A stretch of 50,498 nucleotides of DNA. Origin: Mariprofundus micogutta. GTDB lineage: Bacteria > Pseudomonadota > Zetaproteobacteria > Mariprofundales > Mariprofundaceae. Under the pieces are notes generated by a model. The model searched no databases. It was given only the letters and a program-made list of their open reading frames with translations, and was not told the origin of the DNA. Positions 9,346-18,157 of the stretch are shown here, one piece after another. Numbering within the stretch: position 1 is the first letter of the stretch; each line of letters starts with the position of its first letter. A program made the translations under genes and the position numbers. The stretch lies in NCBI RefSeq assembly GCF_001895085.1, contig NZ_BDFD01000020.1:1-50498 (forward strand). The letters are read 5' to 3'.

Positions 9346-9659
9346 TATTTACACTGGTAAACGTTAAATACACGTTCGCCGTCAATCACCTTGCTCATCG
9401 GTACGATGGTATCACCGTCCATTTCCGCTGCACTGTTGCGGCCCAATCGCTCAAGCTCTTCTTCCACCTGTTTTTCACCTCTGGAAACAAACAACACCTT
9501 ATCGAGCAATGACACAGTCGCCTTGCCCAGATGTTTACAGCTTGTCACCTGAGATAACTCGGCCACACGCACACCCTGTGCCTGAGGATCAACCTCAACC
9601 CAGGTACAGGCAGATAAACCTGCTACCAGCAGTGCAATCAAAATCAGTTGTTTGTTCAT
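9345..9659 (-). CDS. Small DUF4156-like lipoprotein
   Basis: This 104-residue protein has an N-terminal lipoprotein signal ending in the lipobox LSAC (Cys at 18). The mature part has two further cysteines that may pair, one in VTSCKHLG and one in the C-terminal VYQCK. The pattern resembles DUF4156, a family of small outer-membrane-associated lipoproteins of unknown function. It overlaps mutS by four bases and glnD by one, so it is translated from the same mRNA. Processing would depend on LspA, whose gene starts across the divergent region at 12583. Confidence 0.8.
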   Translation of the reverse strand: MNKQLILIALLVAGLSACTWVEVDPQAQGVRVAELSQVTSCKHLGKATVSLLDKVLFVSRGEKQVEEELERLGRNSAAEMDGDTIVPMSKVIDGERVFNVYQCK

Positions 9660-12247
9660 TGTTCAACCTCATTTTTCAGTTCGTCCAGTAACGTTAATGC
9701 ATCAAGCGGTCGCATGCTCTCGACATCAATGGATACCAGCCTTTGTTCCAGCCGTTTCAACCGCTCCAGGTCATTTTCCTGTTGCCGCTTCTCAGCAACA
9801 GCAAACAGCCCCAACTGTGGCTTACCTGTCTCGGCTGCCAGCTCTGAACCATGCTCCAATCTGAATAGATGCTCGCGCGCCCGTTTGATCACTTCCCGGG
9901 GTAAGCCGGCCAGCTGAGCTACAGCGATGCCATAAGACTGATCGGCTGCATCTTCAATAACCTGATGCATAAATATCACCGAACCATTCCACTCCCGCAC
10001 GGTTACAGAGGCATTAAAAGCCACCTCATTATCATCAGGAAGTTCGGTCAATTCATGATAATGTGTAGCAAACAGAGTCATTACATCTTTCGATTCAATC
10101 AACCGCTCTGCCACAGACCAGGCAATAGCCAGTCCGTCCCATGTGCTGGTGCCACGACCGATTTCATCAACAATCACCAGTGAGCGAGGCTCCAACTGAT
10201 TCAGAATAGTGGCCGTTTCCATCATCTCCACCATAAATGTGGAGCGCCCGCTGGTCAGTTCATCACCTGCCCCTACGCGAGTAAAAATACGTTTGGTCAG
10301 TGGAATACGCGCTTCATCAGCCGGCACAAAACAACCGGTATGCGCCAGCCATACAATCCAGGCGACCTGCCGCATATAGGTGGATTTACCACCCATATTC
10401 GGGCCTGTCAGCAGCATAAAGCGACGGGATTTCAAATCCATATGGGTATCATTGGCCACAAAGGGTTCATCACTGCCTAGATGCTTTTCCACCACAGGAT
10501 GACGGCCACCGACAAGTTTCAGATTGCGCCCCGAATGCACATCCGGCCGTACATAATGACAGCTTCGGGCAAGGTGCGAAAAGCAACTGATCACATCCAC
10601 ACCGGCTACTGCACGGGCAGCTTGCTGAATGGCCGATGCATGCGCACATATCTGCTTGCGGATAGCTTCAACCAACCCCTCTTCACGCGCAAGAGCCGCA
10701 TCGCGTGCACCGAGAATTTCAGATTCAAACTGGTGCAACTCATCCGTAATAAAACGCTCAGCATTAACCAGCGTCTGTTTGCGCACGTAATCCGATGGTG
10801 CATCTTTAGCCTGTACCTTTGAAATCTCAATAAAATAGCCGAAAACTTTATTATACTTCACGCGCAGATTCGCCAGTCCTGTCCGTTCACGTTCGCGTTT
10901 CTCATAATCGTTCAGCCAGTCTCCGGCATCTTTGGCGAGCGAGCGCAGGCGATCAAGTTCTGCATCGAAACCCGCACGTATCACACCACCATCGCGAAAC
11001 ACCTGCGGCGGCATCTCAATGATCGCACCATCCAGTTCATCAGCAATGGGCTCTAATCCCTGCATAGCCTGCGTCATATCTGCAAACAGACCTGTGCGAT
11101 CAGCAAGCAGCTTATACAGGTCCGGCAATGCAACCAGTGCTTCTGTCAGACCACGGAAATCACGCGGACTGGCACGACTGAGTACAATACGGGTCAGCAT
11201 GCGCTCCATATCACGCACCCCGCCCAGAGCATTGCGCAACGCGCTCAGGGTATCTGAATCATCGGTCAGGCTCTGTACTGCATCCTGGCGATCATTCAAA
11301 CGGCCCAGATCCGTCAGTGGGTGATCTATCCACTCACGCAACAGACGTGCACCCATTGGTGTCTTCGTTTCATCCAGCACGTGGATCAAACCGCCTTTAG
11401 GATCGCCATTAAGCGAACAGTACAGTTCAAGATTGCGACGCGAGCGCATATCAATAGCCATGCCCTGTGAACGCTCAACAAATACGGGTAGCGAAAGGTG
11501 CTCCAATGCGCATTTCTGCGTTTGGCCCAGATAGACAAGTACTGCCCCTACTGCCGCACTGGCCAGTTCATGTTTATCCAGATTCAGCGATAACCAGTCG
11601 GTAACACCAAAATGCTGCTGCAACTGTTCCTGAGTAACCGATGATGAAAAGCTCCAGTCACCCGGACGGCTGACCGGAATATCAACTTGCAACTCTTCCG
11701 CTGTGGGTAGCAGTAATTCAGCAGGCGCAAGCACAGCCAGCTGCTCATCGAGCATCATCTGCCCTTCTCCTTCAAGCAGACGCCAGTGTCCACAGGAAAG
11801 CTCTACTGCAGCAAGCCCCCACTTTTCGCCCTGCCGATAACAGGCAACCAGGGGTGCGGATCTGGAATGATCGAGTAGAGATGCTTCAGTAATCGTACCC
11901 GATGTTACCACACGTACAACATCACGACGCACAGGCCCTTTCGATCCGTCAGGTGCCTCCATCTGTTCGCATACAGCCACCCGTTTCCCGGCTGCAACAA
12001 GACGGGCAAGATAACCTTCAGCCTGATGCCAGGGCACACCGGCCATGGGAATGTCATCGCCACCCGCTTTGCCGCGTTTAGTCAGCGTAATATCGAGAAT
12101 TTTTGATGCATCAACAGCATCATCGAAAAACATCTCATAAAAATCCCCCATACGATAAAACAGCAGACAATCCGAATACTCGGATTTGATCTTCAAATAC
12201 TGCTGCATCATGGGGGTGTGAGCTGTTGCGCCCGTCTTCTTTACCAT
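9656..12247 (-). CDS. mutS: DNA mismatch repair ATPase MutS
   Basis: This is the 863-residue mismatch-recognition protein MutS. The N-terminal [20 protein letters not shown] block leads to the mismatch-contacting [11 protein letters not shown] motif near residues 30-40. The Walker A motif [10 protein letters not shown] lies near residue 620, followed by [13 protein letters not shown] and the Walker B region [16 protein letters not shown]. The ATG at 12247 gives the normal N-terminus, with no good Shine-Dalgarno sequence before it. It is the first gene of the seven-gene minus-strand operon and its promoter should lie in 12248-12323. mutL is not in the window. Confidence 0.97.
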   Translation of the reverse strand: MVKKTGATAHTPMMQQYLKIKSEYSDCLLFYRMGDFYEMFFDDAVDASKILDITLTKRGKAGGDDIPMAGVPWHQAEGYLARLVAAGKRVAVCEQMEAPDGSKGPVRRDVVRVVTSGTITEASLLDHSRSAPLVACYRQGEKWGLAAVELSCGHWRLLEGEGQMMLDEQLAVLAPAELLLPTAEELQVDIPVSRPGDWSFSSSVTQEQLQQHFGVTDWLSLNLDKHELASAAVGAVLVYLGQTQKCALEHLSLPVFVERSQGMAIDMRSRRNLELYCSLNGDPKGGLIHVLDETKTPMGARLLREWIDHPLTDLGRLNDRQDAVQSLTDDSDTLSALRNALGGVRDMERMLTRIVLSRASPRDFRGLTEALVALPDLYKLLADRTGLFADMTQAMQGLEPIADELDGAIIEMPPQVFRDGGVIRAGFDAELDRLRSLAKDAGDWLNDYEKRERERTGLANLRVKYNKVFGYFIEISKVQAKDAPSDYVRKQTLVNAERFITDELHQFESEILGARDAALAREEGLVEAIRKQICAHASAIQQAARAVAGVDVISCFSHLARSCHYVRPDVHSGRNLKLVGGRHPVVEKHLGSDEPFVANDTHMDLKSRRFMLLTGPNMGGKSTYMRQVAWIVWLAHTGCFVPADEARIPLTKRIFTRVGAGDELTSGRSTFMVEMMETATILNQLEPRSLVIVDEIGRGTSTWDGLAIAWSVAERLIESKDVMTLFATHYHELTELPDDNEVAFNASVTVREWNGSVIFMHQVIEDAADQSYGIAVAQLAGLPREVIKRAREHLFRLEHGSELAAETGKPQLGLFAVAEKRQQENDLERLKRLEQRLVSIDVESMRPLDALTLLDELKNEVEQ

Positions 12248-12323
12248 GGGCGGTAATGTAACACGTGAGTTTGCGATGCTTAAGCCTGAGAAATAAAAAA
12301 TGACTTTGACTTAAAAACGCTGA

Positions 12324-12379
12324 AGCCCGGGAAATATGCTTCAGGAAGGGGAGGGGGGGAATGCATATTTACCCGGGCT
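12324..12379. ncRNA. Long hairpin with G-rich loop between mutS and lspA
   Basis: The left arm AGCCCGGGAAATATGC (12324-12339) pairs with 12364-12379 over 16 bp with one bulged A. The 24-base loop is almost pure purine on the plus strand, with AGGAA and long G runs. Neither flanking gene is transcribed through it as a terminator, since mutS starts to its left and lspA starts about 200 bases to its right. It could be an independent small RNA or part of a long lspA leader. The structure is seen directly; the RNA call is inference. Confidence 0.35.
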
Positions 12380-12582
12380 ATATTGTTATAGCGTCTTGTT
12401 TCACTACTATCTATCGGTAGTAATGATCCATGCTTTAGCAATAATTCCACTAAAACGCTGTAGGCATACGATAGCAGTGACGAGAATGGGCTGATGTGAT
12501 CTGCATCAATATTTTTCTAATGTATTGGCGAAACAAAAAAGGCTGATTGACTTCCCCCCTCATCAATCCAGAGTTTTGCCAT

Positions 12583-13059
12583 ATGACCAGAACCACTCAA
12601 CAAATTATCCTGTTCATCCTGTTACTGGCAGCCGACCAGATCAGCAAATGGTGGATACAGCAGCCTGACTTCCATCCCTTTGTCGTCATTGACGGATATT
12701 TCAACATCGTGCGTGCCTATAACTACGGCGTTGCCTTCTCCATGTTTGCCGATCTGCCCGGCGCATGGCGTCTGTATCTGCTGCTGGGGGTTACTATCGG
12801 CATTTCCATCGCTGTAATCTTCTGGTGGATACAGGAAAGAAAGCGCAGGGGTATTACCTCATGGCTACTTGTACTTATTCTTGCCGGTGCTGCGGGCAAT
12901 ATCTGGGATCGTGCGCAACTCGGTTATGTGGTCGATTTCATTGACTGGTTTGTACGCACAGGTTCGACTGAATATCACTGGCCGGCCTTTAATATTGCTG
13001 ATGCCTGCATCTTTGTTGCTGTTTCACTGCTCTTACTGACAAGTTTCAAAAAAGGCTGA
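12583..13059 (+). CDS. lspA: Prolipoprotein signal peptidase
   Basis: LspA is the inner-membrane aspartyl peptidase that cleaves lipoprotein signal peptides after diacylglyceryl transfer. Four transmembrane segments are visible in 158 residues. The family blocks are AADQISKWW near the N-terminus, NYGVAFSMF, GAAGNIWDRAQLGYVVDFID (first catalytic Asp region) and FNIADACIFV (second catalytic Asp). ATG 12583 is chosen over a TTG at 12547, which would add a polar 12-residue tail. ileS, the frequent upstream partner, is absent. The downstream DMT transporter follows without a gap if its start lies at 13066. Confidence 0.95.
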   Translation: MTRTTQQIILFILLLAADQISKWWIQQPDFHPFVVIDGYFNIVRAYNYGVAFSMFADLPGAWRLYLLLGVTIGISIAVIFWWIQERKRRGITSWLLVLILAGAAGNIWDRAQLGYVVDFIDWFVRTGSTEYHWPAFNIADACIFVAVSLLLLTSFKKG

Positions 13060-13131
13060 GCAGCCATTACTCACCAACATCGTAGCTCCTGGGTACTTTT
13101 CGCCCTGCTTTCGGCTGCAAGTTTTGCTCTT

Positions 13132-13968
13132 ATGGCCGCCTGCATTCGTATATTGTCCGAATACCTGCCGCAATCGGAAGTTGTATTTTTTCGTAATTTC
13201 CTAGCCCTGCTCCTGTTATTGCCACTGATGTATCGCCAGAAGATTTCATTGAAAAGCAGCGTCTGGGGCTTACATCTATTCCGCGCATTCATCGGTTTGT
13301 CGGCCATGTATCTCTACTTCTATGCCCTGTTCCATCTGCCACTGGCCGATGCCTTGCTGCTCAATTACACCTCACCACTGTTCATCGCCATGTTTGCCAC
13401 CATCTGGCTGGGCGAAACATGGACACGCAGTCGTAAAATAGCAGCCATCACCGGCCTCATCGGCGTAGCCCTGCTGTTCCATCCCTCCTCTGAAATTGCA
13501 TCAACTGCAGGTTTAATCGGCCTTGCTTCAGGCGCGCTTGCAGGCCTTGCATTAACCACAGTAAAGAAACTTTCAAATACAGAACCGGCTATCCGCATTG
13601 TAATCTGGTTTGCCATGCTCGCGAGTCTGATTTCATTTATTCCCATGCTGTTCGAATTCCGCTGGCCGGATGCAGAGCAATGGGGCTGGCTGGTTGCTAT
13701 GGGCATATTCGGCAATATCGGTCATCTGGCTTTAACCCGAGCCTACAAACAGGCCCCCGCTTCCCAGGTTTCTCCACTGGGTTATAGCGGCCTGATCTTT
13801 GCCGGTTTGCTTGGCTATCTGCTGTGGAGCGAGATCCCTGACCTACTCGGATTGCTCGGTACTACAGCTATCGTGATCGCTGGCATTCTGGTGGCGCGTG
13901 AGCGCAGTGAACCAATGCCAGAACCACCCGGAGCAGTTCCAGCCATTGATGAACAGGAGAGAATTTAG
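13132..13968 (+). CDS. EamA/DMT-family transporter
   Basis: This inner-membrane drug/metabolite-type exporter has about ten transmembrane helices arranged as two EamA repeats; the second begins near residue 130. The coordinates given use the first ATG. However, the first helix clearly extends upstream in frame (WVLFALLSAASFALMAACIR straddles the ATG), so the real N-terminus is probably further left. The only start-like codon before it is ATT at 13066, ten bases after AAGG, which would give 300 residues and begin THQHRSSW. The gene follows lspA directly and ends four bases into the convergent lon gene. Substrate is unknown. Confidence 0.85.
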   Translation: MAACIRILSEYLPQSEVVFFRNFLALLLLLPLMYRQKISLKSSVWGLHLFRAFIGLSAMYLYFYALFHLPLADALLLNYTSPLFIAMFATIWLGETWTRSRKIAAITGLIGVALLFHPSSEIASTAGLIGLASGALAGLALTTVKKLSNTEPAIRIVIWFAMLASLISFIPMLFEFRWPDAEQWGWLVAMGIFGNIGHLALTRAYKQAPASQVSPLGYSGLIFAGLLGYLLWSEIPDLLGLLGTTAIVIAGILVARERSEPMPEPPGAVPAIDEQERI

Positions 13969-16394
13969 CCTTTCTTTCTTCTCGCCGGTTTCATGCGAAT
14001 ATCGAACATCAGCCTGGCAACGTCTTTGAAATGTTTTGCATAATGGATATTCAAACCATCACACACACTGTCCGGCAATTCATCCACATCCACCTCATTG
14101 GCAGCGGGCAGGATCACTTCAGAAATACCCAGACGTTTGGCTGCAAGCAGCTTTTCACGCTCGCCGCCAATAGCAAGCACATCACCAACCAGCGTCATCT
14201 CACCTGTCATGGCCATGCGGGCAGGTGCTTTTCCTAATGCCAGCGATAACAATGCTGTTGCAATGGCTATGCCTGCCGACGGTCCATCTTTCGGCACAGC
14301 GCCTTCCGGCACATGCAGATGTATAAATGCCTTGTCATAAAAATCAGCCGGTGCACCAAAACGAGCCAGATTGGCCGTGACGTATGAGTAAGCGATTTCA
14401 GCAGACTCCTGCATCACTTTGCCGAGCTGGCCTGTCACCTTCATGCCACGCCGATCATGATGAGCGACAGTCACCTCCAGCGAAAGTGTAACGCCGCCCA
14501 TGGCTGTCCAGGCCAGACCCGTGGACAGCCCTACTTCCTGCTTGATCGCCGACTCACGATAACGCGGTTTGCCGATATAATCTGACAGATCAGATGCCGC
14601 GATTCGCACAGGTACAGTCGCACTGCCCTCTGCAAGTTTTCGCGCTACTTTACGCAAGGTTTTCTTCATCAAGCCTTCAAGCCGGCGTACACCGGGTTCG
14701 CGGGCATAATCCTCAACCATATGCTTGATCACAGAGGCTGTAATGCTGACATCAGCACGTGTTAAGGCATGCTCTTTCAGCTGGTTCGGCCAAAGGTGTT
14801 TACGACCAATCTCAATTTTTTCACTGGTCATATAACCGGGCAGACGAATGATTTCGGCACGATCCAGCAATGGACGCGGAACCGTATCGAGCTGATTGGC
14901 TGTCAACAGGAACAGAACCTGTGACAGGTCAAAACGCACATCCAGATAATGGTCCATGAAATCGGAATTCTGCTCCGGATCAAGCACTTCCAGTAAGGCT
15001 GAAGCCGGATCACCACGGAAATCGGAACCGATCTTGTCCACTTCATCAATCATGACTACCGGGTTGGCCACTTCCAAACGCTTGAGCGCCTGCACGATCT
15101 TGCCAGGCATGGCACCGATATAAGTGCGGCGATGACCTTTAATTTCCGCTTCATCACGCATGCCACCGACTGAGAATCGATAAAACGGGCGCCCTACTGC
15201 TTCGGCAATAGCTTTACCCAAAGATGTTTTACCCACACCTGGCGGGCCTACAAACAGAATAATCGAGCCGCCAACCGCTTTCTTGCGTGCACCAACCGCA
15301 ATAAACTCAAGAATTCTATCCTTCACATCATCAAGCCCGGAATGATGTTTATTCAAGGCACGTGATGCAGTTTTCAGATTATATTTTTCGCGAACAGTTT
15401 TACCCCATGGCAAACAGGTGAGCCAGTCCAGATAACTGCGTGTGACGCTGTATTCGGGGGATGAGGTTTCCAGCATGGCCAACTTCTCAAGCTCTTCATC
15501 AAATGCTTTGGCTGCTTCCTCGCTGAACTTCAATTTTTCCGCTTTCTTCTGAAATTCTTCAATCTCTTTTTCGCGCGGGTCTTCATTCATGCCCAGTTCG
15601 CGCTGGATCTCCTGCAGCTGCTCATGCAGAAAGAACCGGCGCTGCTGATCAGACACCTTCTCTTCAATATTATCGCGAATCTTGCGCTGTACCTTGCTCA
15701 CATTGAGTTCACGATTGAGTAGCGTAACCACCTTTTTCAATCGTTCATAAATCGGATACGTTTCAAGGATATCCTGCAAATCTTCACGGCTGGCCGTGGT
15801 CAGACTGGCAGCAAAATCCGCCAGTCGATTCGGTTCATTCACATCAAATCGGGAAGCAAACAGGCGCAGCTCTTCCTCATACAGGGGATTATGTTTGAGC
15901 AATTCCTTGATCGTATTGATCACTGCCACGGTGTAGGCGCGAAGTTCAATATTATCTTCATAGGAAGTTTCTTCGCGGTAGTGCGCAAGCACTCGAATCG
16001 GATTTTCACTGCTAAGAAAACCTTCAATTTTGAAGCGCTGCAAACACTCCACCACCAGATGCAGGCCATGCCCTTCAATTTCTACGGCTTTGGCAATGCG
16101 GGCAACTACGCCTACATCATATAAATTCTCCGGCACATAAGACTCATTCTCATCGCGCACCATCACCAGTCCAATATGCTGCTCATGCCCTGCGGCCAGA
16201 TCACGGACGATTTTTCCCATTTCATCGCCTTCATACACCAGCGGCACAACCAGTCCGGGAAACAGAGGCCTGTTCGACAGCGGCAACAGCGTCAAATGCT
16301 GCGGCAACGTCTCCTCTGAACGCACCAGTTGCGATGTTTGATCATGGGCTGCTTCATCTACAATTTCGGGATCATGTATGGTATCTGAATTCAT
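13965..16394 (-). CDS. lon: ATP-dependent protease Lon
   Basis: Lon degrades misfolded and regulatory proteins in the cytosol as a homohexamer. The 809 residues hold, in order, the N-terminal substrate-binding LON domain (about 30-220), a coiled-coil, and the AAA+ module with GPPGVGKTS near 383-391 and Walker B VVMIDEVDKIG. The C-terminal protease domain has the catalytic Ser in PKDGPSAG near 703 and the catalytic Lys about 40 residues later. The ATG at 16394 lies just downstream of a sigma-32-like -35 box that is back-to-back with that of htpX. Heat induction is therefore likely. Confidence 0.97.
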   Translation of the reverse strand: MNSDTIHDPEIVDEAAHDQTSQLVRSEETLPQHLTLLPLSNRPLFPGLVVPLVYEGDEMGKIVRDLAAGHEQHIGLVMVRDENESYVPENLYDVGVVARIAKAVEIEGHGLHLVVECLQRFKIEGFLSSENPIRVLAHYREETSYEDNIELRAYTVAVINTIKELLKHNPLYEEELRLFASRFDVNEPNRLADFAASLTTASREDLQDILETYPIYERLKKVVTLLNRELNVSKVQRKIRDNIEEKVSDQQRRFFLHEQLQEIQRELGMNEDPREKEIEEFQKKAEKLKFSEEAAKAFDEELEKLAMLETSSPEYSVTRSYLDWLTCLPWGKTVREKYNLKTASRALNKHHSGLDDVKDRILEFIAVGARKKAVGGSIILFVGPPGVGKTSLGKAIAEAVGRPFYRFSVGGMRDEAEIKGHRRTYIGAMPGKIVQALKRLEVANPVVMIDEVDKIGSDFRGDPASALLEVLDPEQNSDFMDHYLDVRFDLSQVLFLLTANQLDTVPRPLLDRAEIIRLPGYMTSEKIEIGRKHLWPNQLKEHALTRADVSITASVIKHMVEDYAREPGVRRLEGLMKKTLRKVARKLAEGSATVPVRIAASDLSDYIGKPRYRESAIKQEVGLSTGLAWTAMGGVTLSLEVTVAHHDRRGMKVTGQLGKVMQESAEIAYSYVTANLARFGAPADFYDKAFIHLHVPEGAVPKDGPSAGIAIATALLSLALGKAPARMAMTGEMTLVGDVLAIGGEREKLLAAKRLGISEVILPAANEVDVDELPDSVCDGLNIHYAKHFKDVARLMFDIRMKPARRKKG

Positions 16395-16402
16395 AAGTTC
16401 TT

Positions 16403-16430
16403 TTTAAGGTAAAGTTAACCTGAATTCAAG
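16403..16430 (-). promoter_or_regulatory. Candidate sigma-32 promoter for lon
   Basis: On the minus strand a perfect CTTGAA (16430-16425) is followed after 15 bases by CCTTAA (16409-16404), a partial match to the CCCCAT -10 box. The -35 half is strong and the -10 half weak. It is the mirror image of the htpX -35 box. Confidence 0.5.
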
Positions 16431-16431
16431 A

Positions 16432-16458
16432 CTTGAATTTGCAAAATGATGCCCCCAT
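16432..16458 (+). promoter_or_regulatory. Sigma-32 promoter for htpX
   Basis: CTTGAA at 16432-16437 is followed by a 14-15 base spacer and CCCCCATAT, matching the heat-shock consensus CTTGAA-N13-15-CCCCATnT essentially perfectly. The htpX start lies about 30 bases downstream of the -10 box. rpoH is in the same window at 45810-46646. Confidence 0.85.
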
Positions 16459-16487
16459 ATTCGTTAACTAGTCACTTAAGGAGTTTT

Positions 16488-17399
16488 ATGATGCAATGGT
16501 TTAAAGGGATTTTCCTGTTAATTGTCACCAATTTATTGATCTTTTTTACTCTGGCGATTACCGGCACCATCCTCATCAATTTCGTATTACCGGGTTTTGG
16601 TATCGATTTACGCGGCTCGCTGGCCATTCATGAATTTGCCTGGGCCATGGTATTCGGTTTCGGTGGCGCTTTTATCTCACTGTTCATGTCCAAGTTTCTG
16701 GCCAAGCGCGGCATGCGTATGCAGCAGATCACCGATCCATCAACACCCAAGGAAAAAGTCGTTTATAACACTGTTGCTGAACTGGCGCAGTCTGAAGGCA
16801 TCAAAATGCCGGAAGTCTGGGTCTACTGGGATGATGTGCCTAATGCATTTGCCACAGGCCCGACACGCAACAATGCCATGGTCGCCGTTTCCTCGGGTTT
16901 GGCGATGAACCTCACCGATGATGAATTGAAGGCTGTAGTTGCGCATGAGGTCGGGCATGTCACCAATGGTGATATGATGGCTACCACCCTGTTACAAGGA
17001 CTGATGAACACCTTCGTCTATTTCCTGGCCCGCATGATTTCCCGCCCGCTGATGGAACGCAACTACTGGATGGGATTTGCTGTATATATGGCGCTGCAGT
17101 TCATGCTGTCGATTCTGGCCATGATTCCGATCTGCTGGTTCTCCCGCCGTCGGGAATTCCGTGCCGATGCCTTTGCAGCTCATGCCGTGGGTGCTGAGAA
17201 TATGGCATCTGCCCTGCAAAAGATTGAGGCGCTGGCACAGCGCACACTCAACTCCGAACATCGAGAAGAAGGTATGAGTGAAGATGCGCTGGCCACCATG
17301 AAAATTCATGGTCAGAGCAAAGGTTTTGCTCACCTGTTTTCCACGCATCCACCAACTGAAGCTCGTATCGCGGCACTGCGGTCTTTGCCACGCAACTAA
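16488..17399 (+). CDS. htpX: Membrane zinc metalloprotease HtpX
   Basis: This 303-residue M48B inner-membrane protease degrades damaged membrane proteins. Two N-terminal transmembrane segments (about 5-27 and 37-58) precede the zinc motif HEVGH near residue 153. Two more hydrophobic segments follow, with the third zinc ligand in FRADAFAA. The C-terminal FSTHPPTEARIAAL is a family signature. ATG 16488 has AAGGAG four bases upstream; an upstream ATG at 16446 lies inside the promoter and is rejected. The sigma-32 promoter right before it agrees with the heat-shock control known for htpX in enterobacteria. Confidence 0.96.
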   Translation: MMQWFKGIFLLIVTNLLIFFTLAITGTILINFVLPGFGIDLRGSLAIHEFAWAMVFGFGGAFISLFMSKFLAKRGMRMQQITDPSTPKEKVVYNTVAELAQSEGIKMPEVWVYWDDVPNAFATGPTRNNAMVAVSSGLAMNLTDDELKAVVAHEVGHVTNGDMMATTLLQGLMNTFVYFLARMISRPLMERNYWMGFAVYMALQFMLSILAMIPICWFSRRREFRADAFAAHAVGAENMASALQKIEALAQRTLNSEHREEGMSEDALATMKIHGQSKGFAHLFSTHPPTEARIAALRSLPRN

Positions 17400-17406
17400 T
17401 CATAAT

Positions 17407-17450
17407 CTAACATGGCTGCACGATGAAATATCAGACTGCAGCCATGTTAG
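17407..17450 (+). promoter_or_regulatory. Perfect 14-bp hairpin enclosing a start codon
   Basis: CTAACATGGCTGCA (17407-17420) is perfectly complementary to TGCAGCCATGTTAG (17437-17450). The 16-base loop between them contains the ATG at 17423. No Shine-Dalgarno sequence is present. In mRNA the arms would flank the start codon, which suggests translational control of the CinA-like gene. Confidence 0.6.
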
Positions 17451-18151
17451 TGATTGGCAACGAAGTACTTTCTGGACGCACCCGCGAGGCCAATGCCTAT
17501 TATGCGGCCGGTAAACTGTTTGAAGCAGGCTGTAAACTGGCTGAAGTGGCCATCATTCCCGATGATCGTGAAGCCATTATCTCTACCTTGAACCGTCTGA
17601 GAGCAGAGTTTGATGCTGTCATTACTTCTGGTGGCATTGGCCCCACCCATGACGACATCACCATGGAATCCATTGCTGCGGCATTTGGCGTCGAACTGAT
17701 TGAGCACAGTTATATTGTTCAAGCCATGACAGAGCATTTTGGTGTAGAGGGCCTGAATGAAGGGCGCAGACGTATGAGCCGGGTTCCTGAAGGCTCGCGC
17801 CTGATTCGTTGCGAAAAGACCATTGCCCCGGGCGCACATATCGGCAATGTCTTTATCCTCGCCGGAGTCCCCTACATTTTCGAATCGCAGATTGATTCCA
17901 TCCTGCACCGCTTCGGTGACAAACCCTATCAACGCATTGAAATTGAAGTGGAACTGCCTGAAAGTCTGTTTGCCAAGCAACTCACCGACATTCAGGAGCA
18001 GTTTGCAGATGTTGAAGTTGGATCTTACCCGGGTCGTTGCGGCCCCAACCCCTGCGGCAAAATTTGCCTGAGCGGACAGGATGCAGAGCGACTTCAGCAA
18101 GCCCGGAATTCAGTCGAACAAATGCTGGAGAAAATCTCTACATCTCAATAA
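17423..18151 (+). CDS. CinA-type molybdopterin-binding domain protein
   Basis: This 242-residue protein carries the MoaB/MogA-like fold found in CinA. It shows AAMLVIGNEVLSGRTREANA at the N-terminus, SGGIGPTHDDITMESIAAAF in the middle, and APGAHIGNVFILAGVP. The C-terminal nicotinamide-nucleotide amidase domain of full CinA is absent, so this is the stand-alone domain, related to competence/damage-inducible protein A. Some such proteins are ADP-ribose pyrophosphatases; activity here is unknown. The start codon sits in the loop of a perfect hairpin. It follows htpX by 23 bases and converges on the AmrS gene. Confidence 0.87.
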   Translation: MKYQTAAMLVIGNEVLSGRTREANAYYAAGKLFEAGCKLAEVAIIPDDREAIISTLNRLRAEFDAVITSGGIGPTHDDITMESIAAAFGVELIEHSYIVQAMTEHFGVEGLNEGRRRMSRVPEGSRLIRCEKTIAPGAHIGNVFILAGVPYIFESQIDSILHRFGDKPYQRIEIEVELPESLFAKQLTDIQEQFADVEVGSYPGRCGPNPCGKICLSGQDAERLQQARNSVEQMLEKISTSQ

Positions 18152-18157
18152 CAGGCA

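Noticed and set aside
12324-12379. The mutS-lspA hairpin as a terminator
   Set aside because: Both neighbours start beside it and read away from it, and no T-run follows.
17447-18100. Long minus-strand reading frame of 217 codons opposite the CinA-like gene
   Set aside because: It is antisense to a clear conserved protein and resembles no family.
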